Assembly (NCBI GenBank): GCA_005889495.1
Contig: VBHA01000083.1
Coordinates: 1 to 49,839 of the forward strand
From: Chloroflexota bacterium
GTDB taxonomy: Bacteria > Chloroflexota > Dormibacteria > Dormibacterales > Dormibacteraceae
Direction: 5' to 3'
DNA: 49,839 nt
In this document: positions 9,187-17,532 of the stretch, one piece after another
Numbering within the stretch: the first letter of the stretch is position 1
How the letters are laid out: the number at the start of each line of letters is the position of its first letter
Notes under the pieces: generated by a model
The model's database searches: none
Told to the model about the DNA's origin: nothing
What the model saw: the letters and a program-made list of their open reading frames with translations, nothing else
Made by a program: the position numbers and the translations under genes

Positions 9187-10194
9187 TTACTGCCACTTGA
9201 GCTCGGCGACCGAACCGTCCAGGCGGATCACCCAGACCTGACCGCCGTCCGCCGCCACCGAGCTCGACGGAACCAGGATCCGCTCGGCGATCGAACCGGT
9301 GGACGGGTCGATGCGCGCCGTCGTCGGCCCGCTCATCCAGACGCCGTTGGCGGCCGCGGCGATCTCGTCGATGCCCTGCCGGCCGATGAAGCCAGGGCCG
9401 GGCTGGCTCCACGTCATCTTCCCGGTCGCGGGATCGATGCGCGAGATGTCGCCGCCGTACGAGCCGCGGACGAACACCGCGCCGCCCAGGGTCGTCACCG
9501 CGGTGCTCCACCACTCGATCTCATAGCGATTTGTCACCTTGAGGGTCTGCGGGTCGACCCGGTCGAGGTGGCCGACGCCGTTCAAGCCGCGCACGCACAG
9601 CACCCAGACCGCTCCCGCGCCGTCGGTCAACATGGCCGGGCCATGGTCGAGGTCGGCGATCGTGCCCACGAGGGTGCGCGTGGCCAGGTCGACGGCGTAA
9701 AGAGCGTGGTCGTCATAGCCCGAGACCCACGCCTTGCCGTTGCCGAAGGCGAGGCTCCATCCGGTGCCCGGCAGCTGCACGCGCTCAGCCGCGCGGTGCG
9801 CACTCGGGTCGACGCGGACCAGCTGGCGGTTGCCGTTGTCGAGAGCCCACAGCGAGCTGCCGTCCCAGCCGATGGCGTAGGGCGTGTCGCAGGCGCGCCA
9901 GCCCCACGAGCCCGAGTAGTAGGCGTGGACGCTGTCCGGCGCGCAGCCTTGCGCGCGCAGCACCTTGGGGTCGGCGACCGCGATCGTGGCCACGGTCCTG
10001 CCGCTGGCGCGGTCGATCTGGGAGACGGTGCCGTCGCTCATGTTGGCGACGAACGCCCAGGCGCCGCCCAGCGTGACGGGTCCGGGGGTCTGGCCGACCG
10101 CGACGTGATGGACCACGGTCCAGCGTGGGGAAGGGGGCGGCGATTCGGTACAGGCCCCTATCACCGCGGCCCCGACGAGGAGGCTCCCAAGCAC
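9187..10194 (-). CDS. Secreted YncE/Vgb-like beta-propeller protein
   Basis: Signal/lipobox-like N-terminus (LLVGAAVIGACTES) and repeated blades such as GGAWAFVANMSDGTVSQIDRASGRTVATIAVADP. Confidence 0.78.
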   Translation of the reverse strand: MLGSLLVGAAVIGACTESPPPSPRWTVVHHVAVGQTPGPVTLGGAWAFVANMSDGTVSQIDRASGRTVATIAVADPKVLRAQGCAPDSVHAYYSGSWGWRACDTPYAIGWDGSSLWALDNGNRQLVRVDPSAHRAAERVQLPGTGWSLAFGNGKAWVSGYDDHALYAVDLATRTLVGTIADLDHGPAMLTDGAGAVWVLCVRGLNGVGHLDRVDPQTLKVTNRYEIEWWSTAVTTLGGAVFVRGSYGGDISRIDPATGKMTWSQPGPGFIGRQGIDEIAAAANGVWMSGPTTARIDPSTGSIAERILVPSSSVAADGGQVWVIRLDGSVAELKWQ

Positions 10195-10205
10195 TTCAAT
10201 TCGTC

Positions 10206-10239
10206 GTGTAATAGGCTAACCATACTTCATCTATTACAC
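10206..10239. promoter_or_regulatory. Perfect 9-bp inverted repeat GTGTAATAG-N16-CTATTACAC in a divergent promoter region
   Basis: Arms at 10206-10214 and 10231-10239, between the divergent starts at 10194 (-) and 10250 (+). Confidence 0.6.
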
Positions 10240-10249
10240 TGAGCGGAAG

Positions 10250-10837
10250 GTGCCTTCTCCGATCCCTCACGACTGGACCCCGGCGCCGTGCCTGGACCTG
10301 GTCAACAGCCGCTGGAGCGATCACCTGGGGTCGGGCCGCTCCTACGACCGCCTGCCCGAGCCTCTCTTTCGGCGCGCCTTTCTGAAGCGTTGGGGCTACC
10401 GGGTGCGCGACCCCGACTCGGCCGGCGGCATCGCGCGCCTCGCCGCATTGCGCACCGTCCTGCGACGAGTCATGGACGGCTACGTATCAGGGCGCCCGCT
10501 GAGCGCGGCACAGCGGCGGCTGCTCGAGGTCGAGGCAAACCGGGCACGGGCGGTGCTGCGTCTGCGGCGGCGGGGCGGCGAGGAGGAGCTGGCGCTCGAG
10601 CATTCGGGCGAGGAGTGGGACGTCGTCTCGTCGGAGATCGCAGCCTCGGCCGCCCGGCTGATCGCGGAGCGCGGCGCGGTCAAAGAGTGCGCCAACCCCA
10701 ACTGCAGCTGGATGTTCGTTGACGAGAGCAAAGCCGGTACAAGGCGTTGGTGCAACGTGTCGGTATGCGGGAGCCTGGTCAACGTGCGCCGCCACCGCTC
10801 CCACGCCGGAAATCAGAGTCGGCTGCGAAGGGCCTGA
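10250..10837 (+). CDS. CGNR/ABATE-type zinc-finger transcriptional regulator
   Basis: C-terminal CANPNCSWMFVDESKAGTRRWCNVSVCGSLVNVRRHRSH matches the CGNR zinc-finger layout (CxxxxC...RRWC...CG), although the CGNR tetrad itself reads CGSL. Confidence 0.85.
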   Translation: MPSPIPHDWTPAPCLDLVNSRWSDHLGSGRSYDRLPEPLFRRAFLKRWGYRVRDPDSAGGIARLAALRTVLRRVMDGYVSGRPLSAAQRRLLEVEANRARAVLRLRRRGGEEELALEHSGEEWDVVSSEIAASAARLIAERGAVKECANPNCSWMFVDESKAGTRRWCNVSVCGSLVNVRRHRSHAGNQSRLRRA

Positions 10838-11048
10838 TCCAGGGCAACCCGGGACAGCCGTGTGCATCTGGGACAAGAGCGCGGACTGGAGACCTGGCAG
10901 CCACTCAGTCGAGGAAACGCGCAGACCTGACCAAGTGGATCCTTGGCCAGATAGGTCATCGCTGGACAGCAAGTTAACCGCGAAGTAGGCTATGACCCGA
11001 CCAGGCAAGGTTGTGATGGACTAAGCCTGCGAGTCCCAGGTCGAATCG

Positions 11049-11915
11049 GTGCTCAGGCAGGTGGGTTACTTGTTTCTGGATTCGACAAGCTGGATTGACG
11101 TTTTCAAGTCAGTCGCGGACGCTCTCGCGAAGGAGGTCGCGACAAATCTCCCTGCGTCGGCGTCCGTACTCGTAGTGCTGATCGTCGTCGGTGCGGCGAT
11201 AGTATCGGGACAAAGGCTTCTGTATTTCGCTGCCTTTGCGCTCGCGATTCTGGCCATCCTGCTCATCGGCGCCCTTTCTTTCGGCTCTAGCCTGCCGATT
11301 TGGTACGCGATTCTACTGGCAGTTTTCGTGCTCGCCGGAGCAGTCGTCGGCGGGTTTTTCATGTGGCGTCAGGTGAATCCGGGCCCCGCACCGCCAACAC
11401 TGGTTCGCGCGCTCGATCCGGCCACCATCATCGTTGCGGTGCAAGCTCTGGAGAAAGCAGCAAATGAAGTCGCGCTTCAGTTGAAAATCCCACCGGCGAA
11501 AGTCCGTGCGAGCGTTTTCGCGCCGACCAAGGACTCCCTCAAAATCGTTCCGCAGCTGACCGTGCGCATGAATGACGATCCGAGCGAGCTCAGTCTCGAG
11601 GTTCCCTTTGGCACCGGGGTCGTTGGGACCGCGTGGAAGCTTGGGAAGCCGCTCTGTGCTCGATTTGATTCCGCAAAGCTCAGACAGCCGCAGCCGTGGT
11701 TTGGGATACCTGCCGACCAGGCATCGAAGGTCAGCCGGGACCTTCGCTGGGTCATCGCTATTCCTACCCCGCCCATAAAGCCGGGCTTCGCTTGGACTGT
11801 CGACGGGCTCGTGGACTGCGACGACCAAAATTTGAGCGACGTCATCCCGAGTCTGGCACTCTGGTCGTACGCACTAGGCAATTTCATCTCAGGGGTAGAC
11901 TTGTTGCCAAAATGA
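11049..11915 (+). CDS. Membrane protein with C-terminal GAF-like domain
   Basis: About three hydrophobic helices (ASVLVVLIVVGAAIV; LLYFAAFALAILAILLIGALSFG; WYAILLAVFVLAGAVVGGFFMW), then a GAF-like segment (VPFGTGVVGTAWKLGKPLC...LRWVIAIPTPP...WTVDGLVDCD). Lower GC than its neighbours. Confidence 0.65.
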   Translation: MLRQVGYLFLDSTSWIDVFKSVADALAKEVATNLPASASVLVVLIVVGAAIVSGQRLLYFAAFALAILAILLIGALSFGSSLPIWYAILLAVFVLAGAVVGGFFMWRQVNPGPAPPTLVRALDPATIIVAVQALEKAANEVALQLKIPPAKVRASVFAPTKDSLKIVPQLTVRMNDDPSELSLEVPFGTGVVGTAWKLGKPLCARFDSAKLRQPQPWFGIPADQASKVSRDLRWVIAIPTPPIKPGFAWTVDGLVDCDDQNLSDVIPSLALWSYALGNFISGVDLLPK

Positions 11916-12115
11916 AGACACAACATCTTGATCACGATCAACCCGGGGGTGCGGTGACTGATGCCAGCGTGGTGGTTCAGCTGGATCCGAAAGAGATCAA
12001 TCTTTCGCCAGCCTTTGTCGATTTCGTAAAGTCGAATCTTGATAGGTTCGGTGGTAAAACGGAAGCGGACATCCTGGGCGAGGTTCGCACTCACTACGCG
12101 ATAAGCCCCGAGTAG
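11912..12115 (+). CDS. Small (67 aa) hypothetical protein, probably translationally coupled to the GAF-like membrane protein
   Basis: ATG at 11912 overlaps the upstream TGA (ATGA). Translation MKTQHLDHDQPGGAVTDASVVVQLDPKEINLSPAFVDFVKSNLDRFGGKTEADILGEVRTHYAISPE. Confidence 0.6.
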   Translation: MKTQHLDHDQPGGAVTDASVVVQLDPKEINLSPAFVDFVKSNLDRFGGKTEADILGEVRTHYAISPE

Positions 12116-12182
12116 GTCGTCGGATTCGCCTGGCGGCTCCCTGACCACTGGGGGCTAGCGGGCGACCGCTTTCATCTCCGCC

Positions 12183-12207
12183 GTCGCACTTAACCGCGTT
12201 AAGCGAC
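12183..12207. terminator. Hairpin GTCG(CA)CTTAAC-CGC-GTTAAGCGAC between convergent genes
   Basis: Ten paired bases with a 2-nt bulge and a 3-nt loop, between the small ORF stop (12115, +) and the Rieske gene stop (12213, -). No clear T tract. Confidence 0.45.
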
Positions 12208-12212
12208 TCGCC

Positions 12213-13172
12213 TCAGGCGGCGCCGGTACGGACGCCGAGCTGGCGCAGCCAGCGGCGGTATGCGATGGCCGTGCGGTCGCTGCGCAGGTGCAGCTCCGCC
12301 TGCAGGTCCAGCGGTAGCAGCTCCGGGCGCTGCGATTCCAGGATCGGGCGATCCTGGGCGAAGATCCGGTCCTGGAAGTCGACCATGTCGGATTCCGGTT
12401 CGTAGTTCATCGCCATCCACATCCACGCCGAGCTGTCGACCGCCTCGTGGGGGGTCACCGACAGCAGCATCCCGAACGAGTGGTCGCCGTGCTTGATGAA
12501 AGACGCGGAGAGCGGCCGGTGAACCCGGTAGGTGTAGGTCACAGTCGAGCCCTGCCCGGTCGCGTACGGGTCGGGTTGGTAGACCTTCACGCCGGTCGCC
12601 AGCACGCCGTCGGCGCTGACGACCGCGTCGTATTCCGCGATCTCCGGCCGCGAGCGGTCGCCCAGGATGCCCTCGTGCACGAACGGGAAATGGCCGACGT
12701 CGAGGAAGTTCTCGACCACCCGGGGCGCGCTCGCGCGGACCCGATACGGCCCCGCCTTGAGCACCCGGTGCCCGGGATCGTCGAGCAGCTCGAAGCGCGG
12801 CAGGTCTTTGGCGCCCGAGCCGAGAGTGACCCAGACGACGCCGTAGTCCGATCGCGCGCGGTAGACCGTCACGCAGGCTTTGGCCGGCGGCGCCTGCTCC
12901 GGATGCGCCGGCATCAACACGCAGCGGCCGTCCTCGCCGTACGTCCAACCGTGGTAGGGACATTCGAGCCTGTCGCCGCCGACCACGTGCCCCAACGACA
13001 GCCGCGTGCCGCGATGGACGCACAGGTCACGCCACGCGTGGAACCTGTCGCCCGAGCGCCAGACGACGATGTCCTCGCCCAGGAGCCGAACGCCGACCGG
13101 CCCTCCACCATGGAGGTCCTCCACCCGCGCGACCGGGTGCCAGTCTTCGACCAGGACCGGGTCGTCGATCAA
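12213..13172 (-). CDS. Rieske [2Fe-2S] ring-hydroxylating oxygenase alpha subunit-like protein
   Basis: Rieske motif CVHRGTRLSLGHVVGGDRLECPYHGW and a downstream mononuclear-iron-type region (VVENFLDVGHFPFVHEGILGD). TTG start at 13172, 1 bp after the CBS gene stop. Confidence 0.9.
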   Translation of the reverse strand: MIDDPVLVEDWHPVARVEDLHGGGPVGVRLLGEDIVVWRSGDRFHAWRDLCVHRGTRLSLGHVVGGDRLECPYHGWTYGEDGRCVLMPAHPEQAPPAKACVTVYRARSDYGVVWVTLGSGAKDLPRFELLDDPGHRVLKAGPYRVRASAPRVVENFLDVGHFPFVHEGILGDRSRPEIAEYDAVVSADGVLATGVKVYQPDPYATGQGSTVTYTYRVHRPLSASFIKHGDHSFGMLLSVTPHEAVDSSAWMWMAMNYEPESDMVDFQDRIFAQDRPILESQRPELLPLDLQAELHLRSDRTAIAYRRWLRQLGVRTGAA

Positions 13173-13173
13173 C

Positions 13174-13554
13174 CTACGATCGCGCCCGGTCGAGCACCGC
13201 CATGAGATTTCGCGCCGAGACCAGGCCGATCGGCTTGCCGTCGTCATCGACAACCGGCAGGTGCCTCACGCCTCTGCTCATCATCTTCAACGCCACCACG
13301 CTCACGTCCTCGTCGAGGGTGACCGTGGCCGGCTCCGGGGTCATGACCACCGCCGCCGCCGCCTGCTGGGGGTCGAGCCCGTCCGCGATCGCCCTCACCA
13401 GGTCGCGCTCCGTGATGATCCCGACCAGCCGGTCGCCCGACATCACGACGACGGAATCGGAATCGTGCCGGCGCATCTCGCGTGCCACCTCCGCAAGCAG
13501 CGCCTCCGGCCCGACTGTCAGGAGGCGTCCGGGCGGAAGCTCGCTGACCTTCAC
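13174..13554 (-). CDS. CBS-domain pair protein
   Basis: Two CBS repeats (DSDSVVVMSGDRLVGIITERDLVRAI; GVRHLPVVDDDGKPIGLVSARNLM). GTG start at 13554, adjacent to the PPK2 stop. Confidence 0.9.
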   Translation of the reverse strand: MKVSELPPGRLLTVGPEALLAEVAREMRRHDSDSVVVMSGDRLVGIITERDLVRAIADGLDPQQAAAAVVMTPEPATVTLDEDVSVVALKMMSRGVRHLPVVDDDGKPIGLVSARNLMAVLDRARS

Positions 13555-13555
13555 C

Positions 13556-14413
13556 TCAAACCACCTCGTACTTGATCGGGACCATGCGCTGCGAGGTCTT
13601 CGGCGGGCGCGTGTAGCTCCGCTTCTGGCGCGGCGGGAGCTTGATGTCGTCGTGCGGCACTTCCTCATACGGAATCAGGGACAGGAAGTGGCTGATCAAG
13701 TTCAGGTGAGCGGCGCGCTTGTTGTCGGTCTCGACCACGTGCCACGGCGCGTCGGGGATGTCGGTGTAGGCAAACATCTGGTCTTTGGCTTCCGAGTAGT
13801 CGACCCACCGGGCGCGCGCCTGGAGGTCCATCGGGCTCAGCTTCCAGCGCTTGCTCGGGTCGTTGATGCGGCCCAGGAAGCGTCGCTCCTGTTCATCGTC
13901 GCTGACCGAGAGCCAGTACTTGACCAGGATGATGCCGGCGCGGACGAGCATGCGCTCGAACTGCGGGCAGGTGCGCATGAACTCTTCGTATTCCTCGTCC
14001 GTGCAGAAGCCCATCACGTGCTCGACGCCCGCGCGGTTGTACCAGCTGCGGTCGAAGAACACGATCTCGCCCGCTGACGGAAGGTGCGCGATATAGCGCT
14101 GGAAATACCACTGGCTCCGTTCGCGCTCGGTCGGCGCCGGAAGAGCCACGACGCGCGCGTAACGCGGGTTCAGCAGGGCGGTCATGCGCTTGATCACACC
14201 GCCCTTGCCGGCGGTGTCGCGGCCCTCGAAGATCGCGACCAAGCGCAGGCCCCGATTCCGCACCCACTCTTCCAGCTGGACGAGCTCGACCTGCAGCCGG
14301 CGCAGCTCGCGCTCGTAGTCCTTCTTCGTGAGGACGTCCTTCTTGCCGAGCCTCTTGGGCGCCCACTCTCCGTTCTTCTTCTTCCGCTTCTTGTCTTTCT
14401 TGACGACCGCCAT
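13556..14413 (-). CDS. ppk2: Polyphosphate kinase 2 family protein
   Basis: Walker A IFEGRDTAGKGGVIKR, Walker B/lid IVFFDRSWYNRAGVEHVMGF, YWLSVSDDEQERRFLGRINDPSKRWKLSPMD. Start at MAVVKKDKK. Confidence 0.95.
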   Translation of the reverse strand: MAVVKKDKKRKKKNGEWAPKRLGKKDVLTKKDYERELRRLQVELVQLEEWVRNRGLRLVAIFEGRDTAGKGGVIKRMTALLNPRYARVVALPAPTERERSQWYFQRYIAHLPSAGEIVFFDRSWYNRAGVEHVMGFCTDEEYEEFMRTCPQFERMLVRAGIILVKYWLSVSDDEQERRFLGRINDPSKRWKLSPMDLQARARWVDYSEAKDQMFAYTDIPDAPWHVVETDNKRAAHLNLISHFLSLIPYEEVPHDDIKLPPRQKRSYTRPPKTSQRMVPIKYEVV

Positions 14414-14429
14414 CGGCGCGCTCAACTTA

Positions 14430-15086
14430 TCACCAGCCGAGCGCCGCGTCCGGGACATCCGCGAGGTCGGGCGCGAGCCAGTCGGCGCCAGCCAGTTCGG
14501 CGGGGCTGAAGGTGCTGGTGATGCCGAGGCAGCGCATGCCGGCGGCGCGGGCGGCGGCCACTCCGCTGACCGCGTCCTCGACCACCAGGCAGGAGGCGGG
14601 TGGCAGGCCGATCCGGCGGGCCGCCTCCAGGAAGATGTCCGGCGCTGGCTTCTTCCGCACCACCTGGTTGCCGTCGACGACGGTGGCGAACACCGTTTCC
14701 GGTAGGCCGATCTCGCGCAGGTTGGCAAAGACCTTGACCCGGTCGGCACCGGAGGCGACGGCGACGGCCAGGCCACGCCTTTTGCATCGGTTGACGAACT
14801 CGACCGCGCCGGGCAACGGCTCGAGCCGTCCCCTGATCACGCTGCCGTAGATCTCGTACAGGCGCGCCTTGTCGCGCGCCAGGTCGAGCTCGACCCCGCG
14901 TGTCTCGGCCGCTCCGCCGATGTAGCGGTCCTCGCCCATGCCGATGAAAGGCTTGAAGTCATCGGCGGTCATCTGCAGGCCCTTCTCCGCGAAGAGGGCG
15001 ATCGCCGCCTCGGCGAGCAGCGCCTCCGACACCGCAAGCACTCCGTCGAGGTCGAAAATCACTCCACGAAGTTGGGCGACTTTCAC
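14430..15086 (-). CDS. HAD-superfamily hydrolase (beta-phosphoglucomutase/phosphatase-like)
   Basis: Motif I VIFDLDGVLAVSE, motif II VASGADR, KKPAPDIFLEAARRIGL, motif IV VVEDAVSGVAAARAAGM. GTG start at 15086. Confidence 0.92.
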   Translation of the reverse strand: MKVAQLRGVIFDLDGVLAVSEALLAEAAIALFAEKGLQMTADDFKPFIGMGEDRYIGGAAETRGVELDLARDKARLYEIYGSVIRGRLEPLPGAVEFVNRCKRRGLAVAVASGADRVKVFANLREIGLPETVFATVVDGNQVVRKKPAPDIFLEAARRIGLPPASCLVVEDAVSGVAAARAAGMRCLGITSTFSPAELAGADWLAPDLADVPDAALGW

Positions 15087-15728
15087 GCGCGGGCGATCGT
15101 GTTCGACCTGGACGGGGTCCTGGTCGACACCATGAGCTTCATCCGCGCAGCTTGGGCCGGATGGGCTTCTGACCGAGGACTCGACCCCGATGAGGTGCTG
15201 GCCGCGATCCACATGACGGGGAGCGAGCTCATCCGCAGGTTCGCGCCCGACGCGGACCCGGCGGCCGAGATCCGGCTGATCTCCGCGCGGCAATCACCGC
15301 TCGAAGGCTCGCTGGTTCCCTTCCCGGGCGCGAGCGAGCTGCTCGCCAGGCTGCCTGACCGCGCCTGGGCCATCGTGACGTCGGCGCGGCGCGAGCCCGC
15401 GCTCCGCCATCTCGCCACGGCGCGGCTCCCATCGCCGAGGACCCTCATCAGCGCCGAAGATACCCCGCGCGGGAAGCCCGATCCCTCCGGCTATCGCCTC
15501 GCCGCCACGCGGTTGGGCGTGCCGCCGGAAACCTGTCTTGCGATCGAGGACAGCCCGGCGGGAATCCGGGCCGCGGTCGGTGCGGGCATGTTCGTCGTCG
15601 GCGTGACGAACACGCACGGGGCGCCCGACCTGGCCGCCGCGCACGCCGTCATCGCGTCACTGGCCGCTCTCGCATCATGGGTCCGACGATCGGCGCGAGC
15701 AATCCGCGCGGCTCGAATCCCTGACTGA
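15072..15728 (+). CDS. HAD-superfamily hydrolase (second, divergent)
   Basis: IVFDLDGVLVDTM, VTSARRE, GKPDPSGYRLAATRLGV, AIEDSPAGIRAAVGAGM. Start is TTG 15072, or GTG near 15097. Confidence 0.9.
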   Translation: MGDFHARAIVFDLDGVLVDTMSFIRAAWAGWASDRGLDPDEVLAAIHMTGSELIRRFAPDADPAAEIRLISARQSPLEGSLVPFPGASELLARLPDRAWAIVTSARREPALRHLATARLPSPRTLISAEDTPRGKPDPSGYRLAATRLGVPPETCLAIEDSPAGIRAAVGAGMFVVGVTNTHGAPDLAAAHAVIASLAALASWVRRSARAIRAARIPD

Positions 15729-16023
15729 TAAAGCTGCCCGAACCGCGCGGCGTGATCGTCGCCCGGATTGCCATCTTGGTCCCCGGGAGCGCGGTGCTCT
15801 CGAGCTCGAACGAGTGGCCGTCCTCGAAGTGCGTGACGACGACGTCGTGCTTGCCGCCCGACCGCGTGTCGATCATTCCAGTCGCGCCGAGCTTGAGCGG
15901 ACCGTTGATGCGTGACTCTTTCATGTCGGGGTTCCACTCGGGCCAGTGGTTGACATCGGACCAGACGCGCCACACCCTGTCCGGAGACGCCTTCGTCTCC
16001 AGTGCAGCTTCTCTATATGCCAT
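15649..16023 (-). CDS. SRPBCC (START/polyketide cyclase-like) protein
   Basis: MAYREAALETKASPDRVWRVWSDVNHWPEWNPDMKESRINGPLKLGATGMID; SD-like GGGAGGAG upstream. Confidence 0.88.
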   Translation of the reverse strand: MAYREAALETKASPDRVWRVWSDVNHWPEWNPDMKESRINGPLKLGATGMIDTRSGGKHDVVVTHFEDGHSFELESTALPGTKMAIRATITPRGSGSFISQGFEPRGLLAPIVGPMMRERPVTR

Positions 16024-16177
16024 TCGCTTCTCCTCCCACAGATGTAGTAGTTGAAATTAGTCCTCTGGTACGGCGATGAAAGTGCCGCACTCCCAATACA
16101 TTTACCACCGCAGCGGTCGGGTGTGATCCGGCTTACATTCACAAGCCGGGACGACGAAGGGGAGCACGGCAAGCACG

Positions 16178-16906
16178 TTGTCAGTCGCGGATCCAAGGAC
16201 CGATCAGGTCGCACCTATCGTCGCGCTTCCGAGCGCCGACAATAACGCGCTGTTCGAGTCCTACCGAATCAGGAGTGAGCTTGCGCGTGAGCTGCACGAC
16301 GACGTTGTGCAGACATTGAACGCTGTCCTGATCCAGTCACGCGTTTTTGCACGCGAGCAGCAGGGCAACAAAGAAGTCGTCGAGCAGCTGGCCTACGTCC
16401 ACACGTCCATCCGCGACGTGCTCAACCATCTCCGGCAAATCCTGTCCGACCTCCGCGGTCAGCCCGGCCTCGAGACCGACCTGGTGCTGGCCATACGGGA
16501 CGGGCTGCTGACGCGGTTCGCGACCACCAGGCTCAAGGTGACGCTGTCGGTCAGCCGCTCGTGGCCGGCGGCGCTTCCGCCCGAGACCGCGATCCAGCTC
16601 TACCGGATCATCCAGGAGGCTCTCACCAACGCACACAAGCACGGAGGCGCCAGCAATGCGGAGGTGGACCTCAAGGCCACGGCCAACGTGATCGTCTGCA
16701 CGATCCGTGACGACGGCCGCGGCATCGCCTGGCTGGACGACTCGAGACCGATCGGCATGGGAATCCTCGGCATGAAGGAGAGGGCGGCGGCCCTCGGGGG
16801 CACGCTCACGATTCGCAACCGCCCTCGCGGCGGGACTGCTGTGACGGCAAGTTTCTCGAAGGAGGCTACTGAGTGGCGGTTGAAGCCCGAACCATCCGGG
16901 TCCTGA
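16178..16906 (+). CDS. NarL-type histidine kinase (HisKA_3) lacking a recognisable input domain
   Basis: H-box ARELHDDVVQTLNAVLIQ, N-box EALTNAHKHGGASNAEV, G-box IRDDGRGIAW...GMGILGMKERAAALGGTLTI. Confidence 0.9.
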   Translation: MSVADPRTDQVAPIVALPSADNNALFESYRIRSELARELHDDVVQTLNAVLIQSRVFAREQQGNKEVVEQLAYVHTSIRDVLNHLRQILSDLRGQPGLETDLVLAIRDGLLTRFATTRLKVTLSVSRSWPAALPPETAIQLYRIIQEALTNAHKHGGASNAEVDLKATANVIVCTIRDDGRGIAWLDDSRPIGMGILGMKERAAALGGTLTIRNRPRGGTAVTASFSKEATEWRLKPEPSGS

Positions 16907-17529
16907 TCGCGGACGACCAGACGCTTTTTCGAAGCGGCCTGGCCCGTCTGTTGGGCGAGGATCCTCGAATCACCATCTGCGGCCAGGCGGTCGACGGCCA
17001 GGACGCGGTCGCCAAGTCGGCGGCACTGAAACCTGACGTGATCCTGATGGACCTGAAGATGCCGAGCATGGACGGCGTCGAGGCGACGGCCAAGATCGTG
17101 GCGGCGCAGCCCGGCGTGAAGGTCTTGATCCTGACCACGTTCGACACCGACAGCTTCGTGCTCCAGGCGCTGCGGGCCGGCGCCAGCGGCTACGTGTTGA
17201 AAGACGCCGAGCCTGCGGCAATCGCCTCGAGCATCATGGCCGTCGTCTCCGGCGAGAGGGTGATGGCGAGCGCGGTGGCCAACCGCGTGCTCGACATGCT
17301 GACGGGCGCAAGCACGCCGAAAGAGTTCTATGACGGCCTGACCGGCCGCGAGATCGAGATCCTGAAGCTGATCGCGACGGGCAAACCCAACAAGCAGATC
17401 GCCTACTCGCTGAAGATCAGCGAGAAAACCGTGCGAAATCACATCAGCCACATCTACGAGAAGCTGGAGATCTACGACCGCGCGCAGGCCGTGCTCTATG
17501 CAGTGCGCAAGGCGCTCGTTGAACTGTGA
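16873..17529 (+). CDS. NarL/FixJ (DosR-like) LuxR-type response regulator
   Basis: Receiver IADDQTLFRSGL...VILMDLKMPSMDGVE and HTH LTGREIEILKLIATGKPNKQIAYSLKISEKTVRNHISHIYEKLEI. Overlaps the HK gene by 34 bp. Confidence 0.93.
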   Translation: MAVEARTIRVLIADDQTLFRSGLARLLGEDPRITICGQAVDGQDAVAKSAALKPDVILMDLKMPSMDGVEATAKIVAAQPGVKVLILTTFDTDSFVLQALRAGASGYVLKDAEPAAIASSIMAVVSGERVMASAVANRVLDMLTGASTPKEFYDGLTGREIEILKLIATGKPNKQIAYSLKISEKTVRNHISHIYEKLEIYDRAQAVLYAVRKALVEL

Positions 17530-17532
17530 GCT

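Noticed and set aside
11000-11048. tRNA-like stretch (gagtcccaggtcgaatcggtgctc) before the GAF cassette, as an integration site
   Set aside because: I could not fold an acceptor or T-stem; there is no GGTTCGAATCC and no CCA-proximal pairing, so it is not called a tRNA or att site.
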